A DNA stretch of 64,000 nucleotides. Origin: Allantophomopsis cytisporea. Lineage: Eukaryota; Ascomycota; Leotiomycetes; Phacidiales; Phacidiaceae. The notes below the pieces were generated by a model. That model was given only the letters and a program-made list of their open reading frames with translations. It did not search any database and was not told where the DNA came from. Location: assembly GCA_024752435.1 (NCBI GenBank), contig CP103020.1:558001-622000 (forward strand), given 5' to 3'. Both the position numbers and the translations under genes were made by a program. Below, in pieces: positions 47,112 to 60,025 of this stretch (position 1 is the stretch's first letter; the number at the start of each line of letters is the position of its first letter).

Positions 47112-48380
47112 TTACTCAGAGTCGGAATCCTCCTCGTCGTCATCACTCTCAGCCTCTTCGAGCCACTTCAAGAAAGGCTCAGCAGACTTGCGGACCTTTC
47201 TGGAGGTAGCAAGGTCGATGTACTTCTTGGAAGCTTTAGCACCCCACTTAGTAACAACCTCCTCAGTGATGAGGTCCTCGTTGTAGTAGAGCATGAGGAT
47301 CTTGGAAGTCTGACCAAGAAGATCTGGATTCTCCTTGGCGCCCATGCCGATGAAACGCTCGGTTCCACCCAAGAAAGCCTTCTGGTGACGCTCGGACGTG
47401 ATCATCTTCTTAAGCATACCAGCACGCTTTGGGATTTGAGAAACGACGTCCTTGTCAAAGATGGTCTGGGCCAAGACACCGAGGGTGCGGTGTTTGGTCT
47501 CGATGCCGAGCTCTTTGGCCTTGAGGTAGATGTCAAGATCCTCAACCTTGGCAACGCCACCCTTCTCTTCGGCGGTGCTAATGATCCAGCTGCCGAGTTG
47601 GTCATAGACGGAGTTTCCTCCGCCCTCACCATCCTCGTCTTCATCATCTACAAGGAGAAGCTTGTTCTTGAGATCATCTGGAAGCTGCTGCTGACGAGCC
47701 TTCACGGCTTCGGCAGACATGTCGACAGTCCACTCGTCCTCCTTGATCTCGGCAGGGGTGTCGATATCCTGAGCATCGCGAACAAGCTCATCGTCACTTG
47801 GGGCTTCAATGGCGCCATCTTCGCCCTCATTGGAACCATCTTCGGAGTTGGCATCGGGGCTACCATTGCCGTTCTCCTCAGGCTCGCCATTCTCCTTGGC
47901 CTTCTTGGCAGCACGCTTAGCAGCCTTGTCCTTCTTCTGCTTCTTTGGCTGGTTCTTGAGAATGAAACCAGATAGCTTGAGGCGAAGGTCGACGTCGGAG
48001 CGGACACCACAGGCCTTGCAATCGAGAATGATACGGCCGTCCTTGATAACTACTTCGGTCTCTGGGTTCTTGCACTTCTTGCAGAGAACGAATCTACTAA
48101 TGAATCCATCAAGGTAGTCCTGAAGCTTGGAAGCCTCGTGGGCTCCGTTGATGATCCAACGATCGTCAGCTGGGTTGGTGTTTGTCTGAGCACCCAACTC
48201 GAATCCAAAGTACTTGATAACATAAGATCCAGGGCGAGCCAAAGACTGAGCAACACTGCTCAAGTTGACAATAACGGTCTTGATACCGTTGCCCTTGCCC
48301 TCAATCTTGGACTGGATCTTCTCCATCTTGTATCTGTAGAAAGGGTCGGTGACATCGCGACGAATGTTGACGGTAGCCAT
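47112..48380 (-). CDS. TIF5: Translation initiation factor eIF5
   Basis: GTPase-activating protein for eIF2 in start-codon selection. A single exon of 422 residues. The N-terminal domain begins MATVNIRRDVTDPFYRYKME and includes the GAP arginine (Arg16, next to FYRYKM). The zinc-binding motif is CKKC at 100-103 and CKAC at 121-124. A Lys-rich linker (KKQKKDKAAKRAAKKAKE) and an acidic region follow. The C-terminal W2/HEAT domain ends with the aromatic-acidic boxes FLKWLEEAESDDDEEDSDSE, which bind eIF2beta and eIF3c. Strong codon bias and a lack of introns suit a highly expressed gene. Two long antisense frames over it are shadows. Confidence 0.97.
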   Translation of the reverse strand: MATVNIRRDVTDPFYRYKMEKIQSKIEGKGNGIKTVIVNLSSVAQSLARPGSYVIKYFGFELGAQTNTNPADDRWIINGAHEASKLQDYLDGFISRFVLCKKCKNPETEVVIKDGRIILDCKACGVRSDVDLRLKLSGFILKNQPKKQKKDKAAKRAAKKAKENGEPEENGNGSPDANSEDGSNEGEDGAIEAPSDDELVRDAQDIDTPAEIKEDEWTVDMSAEAVKARQQQLPDDLKNKLLLVDDEDEDGEGGGNSVYDQLGSWIISTAEEKGGVAKVEDLDIYLKAKELGIETKHRTLGVLAQTIFDKDVVSQIPKRAGMLKKMITSERHQKAFLGGTERFIGMGAKENPDLLGQTSKILMLYYNEDLITEEVVTKWGAKASKKYIDLATSRKVRKSAEPFLKWLEEAESDDDEEDSDSE

Positions 48381-50807
48381 GATTGCGGTTTATAGTTGAA
48401 TGATTTCGAGAGCTTGTTGGTATGTATGCTTTTGGGTGACTATTGTAGGCGTCTTTCTGTCGAAAGCAACATGCGCAGTGGGGATGATGTTGGCGGGCTG
48501 GTGGGATAGGGAAGGGTGAAGGTATTGCAAGTTTTGCTGATACTATCGAAACATGTGTGTATGGAATGGAGATGATCGAGGCGTATTAGCCGTTGGAGGA
48601 GAAGTAGGGGCTACAAGGCTTCGGCGTGATGCGGAATGGTTGCAGCTCGAGAGGCGGCTGATGTCTGAGGTCGTTGGCGTTGGGCGTGAGATACATATAC
48701 CGCAGTGTGTCGCTTGACGTGCTGTCGGCTTTGTTGATGAAGCTGTGGGGACGATAAATGTCAAACTTAACAGGCGTCCACGAAAGACAGGCCACTGTTG
48801 AAATTTGAAAGTTTTTTTTTTGGGGGTTGTTTCGATGGTAATTTTTGTGTGATGGATTGCTTCTTCAAGGGTGAAGAATCTGAATGGTGCGTGCGAGAAA
48901 TAGGGCTTGATCAAGCAGATCTCGCTATGATGATTTGTGGGTGGTGAACAAGATGAAGCTCTCGCAGATGTTGTTGTTGAAAGGTTGAAAGGGAAGGAGA
49001 AGTAAGAGTGGGAAGAAGGCGAAGATTTTGACCTTGAACACTTGGGCTTGTCGTTAATAATGATGGCTTGATCGGACGGAGGCTAACGGCAGTAAAACGT
49101 GAGAAACGTGCGTGTGCAGAAGAAAATGTAGTGGTGGATGGTGTGGAAGATGCGAGGGGGAAGAGGATGGTATTGGTGCCTGATAGCTTTGCCTTAGAGG
49201 CCATTTATATAAGGCATTACGAATCGCCTCGGCCCTCACTCATCGTAATCACGTGACTATATCATACACGTAGATGTCAATCGCCTTTTGTACTCATCTT
49301 CACCCTTGAAATGGAAAAGATGATTTTCATAAGTAGTGCGGTAGACCAGTAGTAAGTAGACTTCTCCCTTAAACGTACCCAAACAACCCTTGACATGGTA
49401 GCTAGGGGTGCTATATACCCAACATACCTTGGAGTAGGTAGCTATGATGATGTAGCTATGAAGCCTCGGAAGAAAAGATCAAGGCTACTCTCGTATCTTC
49501 TACTACTTCTACAAGATTGTTACAGTGTGTAGAGGTGGCTACCATCCATATGGACACAGTAGGTAGTTCATTGGGAAGGACGACGAAGATGGCCAAGTTC
49601 CCCTGCCCCCAGATCTACAGTAGTAAGGAAGAAGCTGAACATGTGACGATGCAAGACGGTGACAACGCTGAAAGTATCATCAATCTGGTATAGTCTGGTT
49701 GTATCTCTCCTCCTCACCCCAGATTTCAAAAGTATCCATCCAACAGTTGTCAAGCCCAAGGTGCGGTGAGACACAAGGGGTCTGTTCCTCCATCAATCAT
49801 TGCTCAAGACCTACGACTACTGACTTGATGTCGAAGCTACTATGAGGCTATTCATACTTAGCGCTCTAAGGTAGGTCATGTTTAGGGGTCCATACTTATT
49901 TTCTGGAATTTATTCTTCCCTTTTAATCCTTTTTAATCCCTTTTAATCCTTTTGATTCCTTTTTCGTCGCTTCGTTCCTTATTCATGCATGCACAGTAGT
50001 GTATCTTGTCTCCAGAGATCCTCTCCTCCCTCCTTGCCATACCGTGTGTCTCTGACCCAGCCTCGTGTTCCCCTCCATTGGGTCATCCGGTCTCCATCAT
50101 CCGTCATCCGTCATCATCACATCCTTCCATGCCTAGAAGCTCACCCCTCCAAATCTGTATACACCACATACAGGGCCTTAAACATATAAACATATATTTG
50201 AAAGAAGCATCAAATACTCCCTCAACAACATCCTTCGGGTATCTTGACTGACTCACCGTCATCGTCACCATCAGCCGCCAAGAAACATTTATGGTAGATG
50301 ATGGCTGCGCTGGTACAACCCTAAGCTATCATACCTCTTTCTTAATATCTCATAAAACATCCATTTCCCATCGCTCCCGTTGTGTCTATCTCTCCTTCTC
50401 TCCATGTCTCTTTTGTGGCTCCATGGCTTTGCAATGCTTGAGTCCCTACTACTTTGCACACCGATATAACATGACACATTCTTGTGCGCATAAGAAGCTT
50501 CTACTTTGATCGTCCACTTACTACTCCCTTAGTCGTTATTCGTTGTCCATCGACGTTGATCACTATTGTTGTCCATGCATCCTTCCGCTTATGCTCCCCG
50601 CTGACCCACACTGATAGCTGGGGCCTTGAACATCACGCATTGTGCATATCGATAAATTACACCACTCTACATCACTGTGCTTCATTGCACGGAACCTCTC
50701 CTTTCATCATTTTCTTTGCAAATGTTCTCAAAACTCCGTTGACGGTGATGCTTCTTCAACTGCTGTTTTGAGCTGTTTTCCCCCGTGTACAACAATAAAC
50801 CTTCACG
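48381..50807. promoter_or_regulatory. Divergent 2.4-kb promoter/leader region of TIF5 and the CLC gene
   Basis: The CLC side, about 49900-50800, is strongly pyrimidine-rich on the plus strand, including a run of TTTTAATCC units at about 49917-49960. This is typical of fungal leaders and promoters. The TIF5 side has a poly-T/poly-G junction near 48814. No separate gene is supported. Confidence 0.5.
49917..49960 (+). repeat. CCTTTTAATC tandem units
   Basis: Three near-identical copies of a CCTTTTTAATC-like decamer and one variant (GATTCC), in tandem. Confidence 0.85.
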
Positions 50808-53723
50808 ATGTCCACACCAGTGTCACCAACACAGACTAGGCGTCCGACACTGCACCCATCACACAGCGATGTGCCGGAGCTGCATGAGCCGACAGAAAGA
50901 AGCCCATTGATTTCCAGGGACGGAAGAAATTCATTGCGAAGCCATCCTCCCACACCGAGAAACAGATTGTCTCGACATGAATCATTTACTGGTGAGCTTA
51001 TAGGTACTGCAAATATTATCGATACGCAGGAGAATTGGCATGAGGGAAATCGTTATTGACCATGCACCAGGAAGTTTACGAGCCCCCAAACACCACAGTC
51101 GTCGAGGGTCATGGGGCGAACGCCTCGTAACTGCTCTGGTCTCGGAACGCCATAGCGGAAGCAATTTAAATGAATCAAAAGAAAGCATACATCCTCACGA
51201 CCGTGTCTGGTACGATCAATTTACGTCCACCGACTGGGTTCACGACAGTATCGCCGATGCATACCGAGTCAAAGCATTGAAGAGCCGCCGCGATTTTCGG
51301 GGACGACTACGAGCATTCTTCGATGGATCTCAGGGCTGGATTTTGAGTGCTGTTGTGGGTTGTATAACTGCGCTGATCGCATACTGTGTGGATGTTTCGG
51401 AAGCTCCCACTTTTGACTTCAAAGACGGCTATTGCACGGAACGATGGACACGAAGCAGGAAGCACTGTTGCACCGAACCTGATGACTGCCATTCTTGGAG
51501 ATTATGGTCAGATGTTATCAAGATTCCGGGCTTCAGTAATACTACTACTGAATTCGTCGTCTATGTATTTGCTGTCGTCTTACTAGCAACCGCCTCCTCC
51601 TTGCTCACCATGCGGTCCAAGACTGTAGTACCTTCATCTTATCGAATTTCAACTTGTGATGAGAACCTTGGTGCTTTCAATCTACGTGCCTCTCAGACTC
51701 TACCCTCTGAGCAGGATGATGATAGTACAAAAAGTCCTACAGTGGTCGAAATGCCAAATGCCATGACATATTATTCAGCTGCTGGAAGTGGAGTTGCAGA
51801 AGTCAGAGTCATCTTGAGCGGTTTCGTTCTTCACGGCTTTCTTGGCGTCAGAACGCTGGTGATCAAGACGTTCGCTCTGGTTTTGAGTGTTGCATCAGGA
51901 TTGAGCTTGGGCAAAGAGGGACCTTACGTGCACATTGCTACGTGTGTTGGTAACATCGCTTGCAGATTGTTTTCAAAATATGATCATAATGATGGCAAAA
52001 GGAGAGAGGTTCTTTCTGCTGCCGCTGCTAGTGGTGTGGCCGTTGCGTTTGGAGCACCAATTGGAGGAGTCCTCTTCAGTTTGGAAGAGGTGTCGTACTT
52101 CTTCCCTCCGAAAACTCTTTTTCGCACATTCTTCTGTTGTATCACTGCTGCGCTATCTCTGAAGTTTCTGAATCCATATGGGACAAACAAAATCGTCCTA
52201 TTCGAGGTCCGATACTTGACAGATTGGGAGTTCTTTGAGATAGTTGGCTTTGTGGCCACTGGTGTCTTAGGAGGGGTCACAGGAGCTCTCTTTATCAAGG
52301 CATCTAGGGTATGGGCTCAATCCTTCCGCAAGATTCCTCTGATCAAACGCTCTCCTGTTGTTGAGGTCATGCTTGTCGCATTGATAACAGGTATTATCGG
52401 GTTTTGGAATCCTTTTACAAAACCGGCCGTGGCCAAATTATTGTTCAACTTGGCAAGTCCTTGTGAAGCTCATAGACATGACGAGCTTGGGCTTTGCCCT
52501 ACTAGTTTCGAGGAGATCATGCCAGTAGTCTACACATTGACAAGTGCCTTCATCATTAAGAGTTTCTTGACTGTTGTCACTTTTGGCATTGTAAGTTTCT
52601 ATGTGATAATCAATTCATACACATTGCTGACAATTTTTATTAGAAAGTTCCCGCGGGTATTTATGTACCATCCATGGTGGTTGGCGGTCTTCTGGGTAGA
52701 ATTGTGGGTCACCTTGTTCAGTGGCTGGTACTTCGATTTCCGGATGCTGCTATCTTTGGCGATTGTGCAGCTCACGAAAGTGGCATGTCGTGTGTTACTC
52801 CGGGAGTGTATGCCTTAATTGCCGCAGGATCGACAATGTGTGGTGTCACCAGACTTTCTGTGACACTTGCGGTCATCCTTTTTGAGTTGACTGGCTCTTT
52901 GAATTACACTTTGCCGTTTTCTCTGGCAGTTTTAGTAGCCAAGTGGACCGCAGATGCTATAGAACCATTGAGTATCTATGTAATTTTCCCCAAGCTAAGC
53001 ACCACTCTCATCATAATTACACTCGACTGACTCGATACAGGATCTGCTTACGGCTATGAACGATTATCCTTTCTTGAATAACAAACACAAGCCGGTTTTC
53101 ACCTCCGACCTAGCAGACATTACACCTCGTATTCGACGAGAGAGAATTATAGATATCACAAACTCGCCACTCGTGACAGCCATCAGTCTTCGCCAGAAGC
53201 TGGAATTGCTTCATGAAGCTGGAGAACTGGATGGTGGCCTCCCAATCTTACGGGATGGGGTACTTGTTGGGTTGATTCCAGCTCCTGATCTTGAATTCGC
53301 GCTCGATACTTTACGTAATGAGGAAACCAGCTTATGCCTTATGGCTCAAATCTCAGCCGTCTATGAGTCGGATGAAGAATTGGAAAGTGATCCTACAGAT
53401 TTCACTCCTTATATTGATCCTGTGAGTTTCTCTAAGCGCTAGTCACTTCGAACACGACTGATAATGGTATCATAGGCACCTGTTGCATTGGATATCAAAA
53501 GTCCAATGGACCTCATCTATGAAGTCTTTTCGAAGCTGGGTTTACGTTATTTGTGCGTATTGCGCGATGGACAATTCGCTGGTCTTGTAAGTCTTTTTAT
53601 TTTATTTTCTTAGTCAAAACTTATACTATAAAGAGATTTCAAGCTGACATCCTTGACAAGATTCATAAGAAGACCTTTGTTCGCTATATGAGAGAACTGG
53701 AGAATGGTGAGCATGAACAATAG
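50808..53723 (+). CDS. CLC-type voltage-gated chloride channel/exchanger
   Basis: Anion channel or Cl-/H+ exchanger of intracellular membranes, related to yeast Gef1. Six exons, 50808-50991, 51071-52590, 52644-52979, 53041-53421, 53476-53586 and 53661-53723, give 864 residues. After a polar N-terminus with acidic-dileucine-like sequence (TERSPLI), the channel core has AAGSGVAEVRVILSGF, then GKEGPYVHI with the gating Glu near residue 344, and KVPAGIYVPSMVVGG. Two CBS domains make up the last 250 residues, the second around LGLRYLCVLRDGQFAGL. The gating Glu and the GSG serine are kept. Exon 1 joins exon 2 in phase only at the acceptor 51070, after an ATTGAC branch. Probably on endosome, vacuole or Golgi; the direct role is inferred from family. 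Confidence 0.94.
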
Positions 53724-54255
53724 CACCAGAAGCGTTGATGGTTGAACTGTAAATTTGGTTTAGAAGCAGTGGGAGTTTGGGCACTGGGCATGGGGCGTTT
53801 TATTGTTGAGCATTTCATATGCATTTTGAAGTGGGCATTGGCAATTTGGCGTTTTTAGTGGCATTTATACCCTGCTCGATTATGCTCGTCCTAGACTATG
53901 GAGCATTGATTGCTGGCATATATCCAAGCTAATGGCATTCGTACTTGGCATTTCATGGTTTTCACAGTTGTTACTGTATTAAGTAGTATTTCGTAAAGTC
54001 GAACAGTAAGCAGCCATGTGAATTTCGACTAGTATTCCAATCTTTATGCTTGTGTTATCTATGCTCCTTCTTTTCACCAGCCCTGAAGTTACACTCCTCG
54101 AAACTAGCAGCTAGACTATCCCCATAACCTAGGTCAAGCTTCTGCCCTCTGGAAGCCATGTAGAGCTCTGATACGCATAGAGTGCATATATCCTGTTATT
54201 ATGTATTGCAACTAGATTCATATACTTAAAATTTTGTAAATATGTATGGCTGCTC
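53724..54255. other. Intergenic, convergent 3' ends
   Basis: 530 bp between the CLC stop and the CorA-like stop. Contains several GGCATTT/TGGGCAT repeats near 53780-53950. No gene seen. Confidence 0.5.
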
Positions 54256-57200
54256 CTAAACAGCATTACTGATCTCAAACGATGGCAGTCTGACATCTCT
54301 TGATGTTGAACGGCCGTTCCCCACTAATTCTGTTGCCAACTTAACTGAGACCTCGTCAACGGCGGGTGGATGTTGCTCGTGACGAATCTTGCTATATAGA
54401 CTATCTTTGAGATCGGTCACGAACGACTTCTTTGCCGGTGGTGGGGAGCTTTCAGCAGCGCTTTGGCCCATATTGTTCACCTTGGTTTCATTCTCTTCTT
54501 TCTTCCTCCCAGCTTGGGCGACCTTAGCTCCCTCCCAAATGTCATCAAAAGTCTCTATCACCCAGGGTGCAATACCAAGTGTAGCGACCAGGAATACGAA
54601 TATAAGTCCGGCAAATAACTGACTACCCGCATTATCTGAAATAATTCCATGCCCCATTTGGAAAAGACCCTATTGAAGTTAGCTTGATTGATGATAGGAA
54701 TGAAGATACCCACCGAAACAAAACCTAGCGGCAGGTAAACAATGGTCAGAAGAGTAAGGACTCGAATGTTGTTGCCCTGCTTGATTGCTGTTTTGCTGTC
54801 TTGCGCAGCTTGGTGAGCGTCTATCATGTTCGTTACCGTTGAAGTCTAAGACGTTAGTTAGATAGACATGAAGATGGAGTTACAAAACCTACACCATCCC
54901 GAAGCCCAGTCAACTGTTCGATCTTGAGCTTGATGGTATCTTGATAGTCTTCCAAACTCTCCTGTTGCTTTTTGAAGTCTTCGAGAATGACCCGAAACTC
55001 TCGATTAAGCTCAGGACGACGATGGCCAGGTTGCTATACAGGTGTCAGTTTTGCGTAGATATTGGAGAGTTCCCAACGATTGCATTCACCGATCGAATTA
55101 TCTCTGTAGCGGCGTCGAAAGAACGGCGAATTTCAGTAGTCGATGACCTTAATTTTGCCTCGAGTATGCGAAGAGCTTCCAAGCCCCATAGCATCTGTTT
55201 CAATTGGAACACAGCACCATCACCTTCCAAATCAAGTCCGTCACCGTATAGAAAAACCTTTTGCTATATCGTTCCAAAACTGATTAGATGTCTTCTTCAG
55301 TTTCCAAAAGGTAATAGACTTACACCAAGTTTGACGATATCTTCTAGTCGATCGATGAAAAACTTATATTCATCGGATAATTTCTCGCAGATGCAACCCA
55401 GCAAATAAATGAACACCATACTTCTACCAACAGATTGCTGATGGATGAAGACCTGCACTATCTCTGAGACTCTATACACATGCGTCGCCATCAGTTTTTC
55501 GTTGAATAGGGATGACCAAACAGAGCATTTCCAAAATCGCCCTTTATCATCACCCGTAATAACGAGACAGGATGACCTCTCCTCTACTTGGAGTTGCTTC
55601 TTGTCTAACTTCATTGTCCCTTTCTTTGTTTCATTTTTCGGTGAATGAGCAGTCGTTTTCATCATTGTTCGCAATTTGGTAATAAGAGAACCCAGAAATC
55701 CATATGAGACTGTTCTAGACACGATCCTAGAATCTACCAGAACATGTGGGGGCGGGAATTTGCCACGAGTTCGATCTTCGTCAAAAGTTACTTTTATATC
55801 TTCTGGAAGATTACCGAATTCCTTATCCATGGAATCCAGATTGTTGATTGGTAAAAACCCCCAATAGGATATGTTTATCGTTGTCGTCCACGTCCAGTTC
55901 GGATTCAGGGTTTCGGAAAACCGAGAAATCGTACCAAAGTAGTCATCAAATCCGTCAATACCATCTGGATGCCACATGTACATGAAAGCAGCCACTTGTG
56001 TAGGAGAACATCGCTCCGCATATCTACAGCTTGTGTTAGCAGCGTGGAATTCCTTAGTTCTCTTGAATCAAACTGACAGCATTCGATATTTAGCTCTACA
56101 ATCGACCATCTAATGATAATTGTAAGCAAAGCAATATACAAGTTAAGCCATTACAGCAGGATCTTGAAACACATACGCTGTCATTCAATTTATTAAAAAG
56201 GCGTTTCTGGTACTGCTTTGAGAACTTCTCTCGTTGTATATTGTCTCCGAGCTTGTTAGCCTTCTCGCCGGGGATCATGTCGAATGCAGTTGGCTCAATG
56301 TGGTGTGTACCAAGTAGCGTAGACCAAACCTGCAAGCTTTGGTAGTTGTTCTGCATCTCATCTACCTCATTATCACCATCACTATCATTGTCAAAGTCAG
56401 ACTCTTCGTCATCAAGATCAAAGAATCCCCTGACTTGACCTTGGTCAGCTCGACCACTTGTTACCGAGCGAAACCTGTCACTCTCCTGTATAAGGTCAAA
56501 AACACTAAGAAACAGAAGGTCCCGAGACGGAATTTCATCTATCACATTATCCATGTCCCATTTTGGTGGCTGCAATTTGTTTTCTCGATCCTTCGAGCTT
56601 ATATACTTTTTGATCCTTTTTCGGAGGCTCAAGTTCTTAGTCTGCTTCTTATGGAAAAGTTTCTTCGGGGTATCATCCAAGGATTGTAGCCACGCATTTG
56701 GGTGATATATAAGTTCTGGTCGTGCCTCGAACCAATTATAAGGTTTGGTTTCGGTACTTCTCACTACTGTTGGTGCTTGAAATCTAGTAGTGAAGAACCC
56801 AGGCTCTGCCTCTGCTGGTTGTAAATCTTGGATAATTTCGATCTGGTGTCGAGTTTGTAGGTTCTCAGCCTCAGCTAAACCCGCTTTGTATCCCCGGAGG
56901 AGGGCAGCATCCCGCTCTTGAGGGTGGTGCTGTTGAGTCGATTGAACTACCGGCCTGACACCGGAGGTGTCGTTGAGCACAGGAGAGTTAGTATCATCCC
57001 TTAAATCATTGTTTCGACCTGCAAACTATCAGAAAATTTACACATAACCGCAAAGAATGTTACCTGATGTCTGTAGGTCTATAAGTGTAGAGCAGAGAAC
57101 TGAGTTGACTTCTACGTTCCACCAAGATCCGATCATGTTATCGTCGCTTTCATCCCAAGTTGGAATGAACGTATAATCGGACATCGAAAATTTATAGCAG

Positions 57201-60025
57201 GCATCTTTGTTCGCCTCTACTTTCGACTCGTCATCAGAAATTGCCGAAACTCGAAGAGCTGTGTGGTGATTTAGACACGTCAATTCCCATGGAGAGTCAG
57301 TTGAGGTCTCAGCAGTTGGATCTTCCAATCTGCTGCTTCCCGGGTTGATTTCGACGGTAGAAGATCTGGAATTGATTCGCTCTTGAACGAACTTTACACA
57401 GGCCGTAGGGAGTGGAGATTCGCGACTGCTATGAAGCTCCTTGGAAATTAATGCAAGTCGGTCTTCCAACTCTTGCTGAGGTGAAAATTTGTGAGACCTC
57501 GCTTTCGTTGTTGGATTCACAATGCCTGAAATTTTACTCCTGCACTTCTTTTCGTTCGTCTCAATTGTTTGGTGAAAAGTTTCAAGACCACGCACTTCTA
57601 TCATGTTCAAGTCGAGTTCTTGAATTTTTCCAGAGATCTTCTTGAGACAACTGTAGTGGTGCCACTGCAGAAACGCGTGCTCGATCTCCTGATGTTTCGA
57701 AGGTGCTGGATAAACGTCAATCTTAGCCAGCTTCAGAAATTGCGAATTCAAAACTCTATCTTTAAATACTGGCACTGCAGCTTCCCCACAATGCTTGTAA
57801 GCATACCAAACAGCCATCGTGACCCAACAAGCTTGAATATTAATTCCTTGATTATATATAGCTTTCACTTGACATTCGGGGCGTGGGTTCTGAGAAGAAT
57901 CTAGCATGTTAGCTGGAGTTAAAGGCGGGCCAAGCTCTAAGGGTGCTCTTAACAACCAGATCAATGCTCCACGGATATTACTTAATATTCTCTTGTTGTA
58001 TTGCTGATATATTGCTGTAAGCGGATCTTCTAAGTTTACGCCCTTCGCAAAAGACTGAGAAGCAAGGAATTGATGGACTTTGACGAGTAACCGTAGTTGC
58101 CAACTGTATTAGTTAGTGATGCCACTCGTCATGTTTGTATTAGAGATTACATACAAGGAGCTGGGGAGATCAACTTCTAGTGAACTGACATTATTTCCAA
58201 TCAAAGCAATTGGAGCTTCTTGCAAAACATCAAAATTCACGTCTGTTGATGGGGCATTGGCTGATTGCGAAATTTCATCGGCAGCAAGACTTTGAGGCAG
58301 CAAAATGGAAGGAAGATGTAAGGCCCCAGGATCATCTTGTAGACTGTTAGTTAGGTGAAACTAAGTAGTATCAATCCATATGGGACTCATATATACCATG
58401 TGGTATCCCTTGATTTGACACATTTTCAGTGGTAGAAGATGCTACAACATCATCAAGATGCTCGGGTGGGACTTCAGAGAATTCTCCAAATATTTTTGGT
58501 TGTATCTCGTCCCGGGATGTTGTCACATTCTTGGTTCCAACATTAGATTGTGCCGTTACAATGGGGTTGTGGTCGGACTCTAACTCCTGTTAGCACTTCG
58601 ATGTTGAATCAAGAGATATTTGTTACCCTTCAGTGGAAATGAATCTTGATTTTCCTTGGTTTTGACATATATGCTATCCAATTCTGATATAGAGTAGGCC
58701 TTCATGGGAATTGAAGTAACATTGCCGATTATCTCAAAGGACCTGGCAATCGCTGTAATGTCACGAAATCCAACTGCATCGTCTGTTGAGGTTTTGCAAG
58801 CATCCCATAAACGCTTAGTCGCCTGAATGGAGTTCTCACTGACGCCCAAATATTCCTCTATTTCCGCCGAAGTCATAGAGGCCAGCGGAGTATTGTCCTC
58901 CGCCGAACGCAAAGAAAACGCAGCGATAATCACCGTTGGCTTATCAGGCCTGACATTCTCAGCACGGGAAATGGACATGTTCGTCCATTTCTGAGTCCAG
59001 GATGGGTGATCATCTGGCGCATCTATCGCTGAGTCGGCAGCAGAATCTGGGAGAGGTGGCATTGAAGTTGGGTTTCCGAGGTTGATCTCCTCTCCATCGC
59101 TGAAAATCTGCATTGTGAGCTTTTTCCCGTAACGTGAACTCGTACACGAATGTTGTTGGCCATCCTCAGAAATGCTGAGCGTATATTCATCTCCCTGTCG
59201 TTGTCCTATCGAGCAAACACAACCAAACCGAATATTACCACCGAGTATAAATTCAACTGGAATGGATGTTGTACTGTTTCTTCTATTCACAGATGACCGA
59301 TCCTGTTGCTTCGACGAAATACCTGGTATATCTTTCACGACACAATCCCCCAATTTCAGCCGTACGACTTGGTAGACTGTAGCATCTTTCACAAAAGAAC
59401 AAATGGTGTATGTTCCAGGTTCATAGCCTTTAACCCTGAATAGATATTGTGCGTATGGCCAGCGGTGGTTTATTAGGCTCTGTGCATTAGGAAAATCCTT
59501 GGACATATGAGGCTTGTTATCTAACCGGATGCCCCAGCTTCGGTTTTTCAAATATGTTTGAGCTCTTGCTAATATTGATCCAGGATCATCTGGAAAATCA
59601 CCTCGCACATAAACGATGCCACATGCTTGATCTGGCGCTGTTAATTGCAACATATCATGCCAAAAATCAGTCACAGATGCTGTGTATCCTTCTGAACCAA
59701 AATCCGATGTTTTCGCGGGAAAGCTCCAGTTTAGAGCAGTAGAGCAGTCTAGCAGATTAATATATATGGATTCAAAAAAGAAGTGATTTATACAAAGGGC
59801 CCAATCACCTGTGTTCAAGTCTTCCATCCATTCGAAGTCCTGCTTGATTGGGTTCCTAAAGAACCAATCCAATTAGTAGCTATTTGTAGCTTTAGTGAAC
59901 GCGTTCATTTACCTGGTTTCTGCGTGTTCGGCCGCATGATGTTCATCGGAAGGCAAGGCTTTGGGCACCTCCAGTTTATTAGCCGCGTCAAGTGATTCGG
60001 TTTCCCTGGTAGTAGAAGTTTCCAT
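54256..60025 (-). CDS. Large CorA-like membrane protein of unknown function
   Basis: Twelve exons: 59913-60025, 58627-59855, 58397-58579, 58155-58335, 57064-58103, 56177-57018, 56078-56109, 55324-56023, 55090-55263, 54893-55033, 54714-54845, 54256-54669. All phases match and give 1726 residues. The start is the ATG at 60025 (METSTTRETES). Residues 1-1100 match no family I know. An acidic, disordered stretch around FFDLDDEESDFDNDSDGDNE lies in the middle third. The last 300 residues are CorA-like: a long helical region with coiled-coil character, then TIVYLPLGFVSGLFQM and LFAGLIFVFLVATLGIAPW as two membrane segments near 1575-1630, and a polar cytosolic tail. The GMN motif of true magnesium channels is absent (GLFQMGHG). 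Such proteins are common in fungi and often lineage-specific. Its role is unknown. Confidence 0.75.

Noticed and set aside
47385..47975. 196-codon plus-strand frame over TIF5
   Set aside because: Antisense shadow of a GC-rich coding exon with strong codon bias.
48543..49204. Two minus-strand frames (97 and 123 codons) upstream of TIF5, one starting MASKAKLSG
   Set aside because: No motif, no conserved domain, low-complexity composition; best read as promoter and leader of TIF5.
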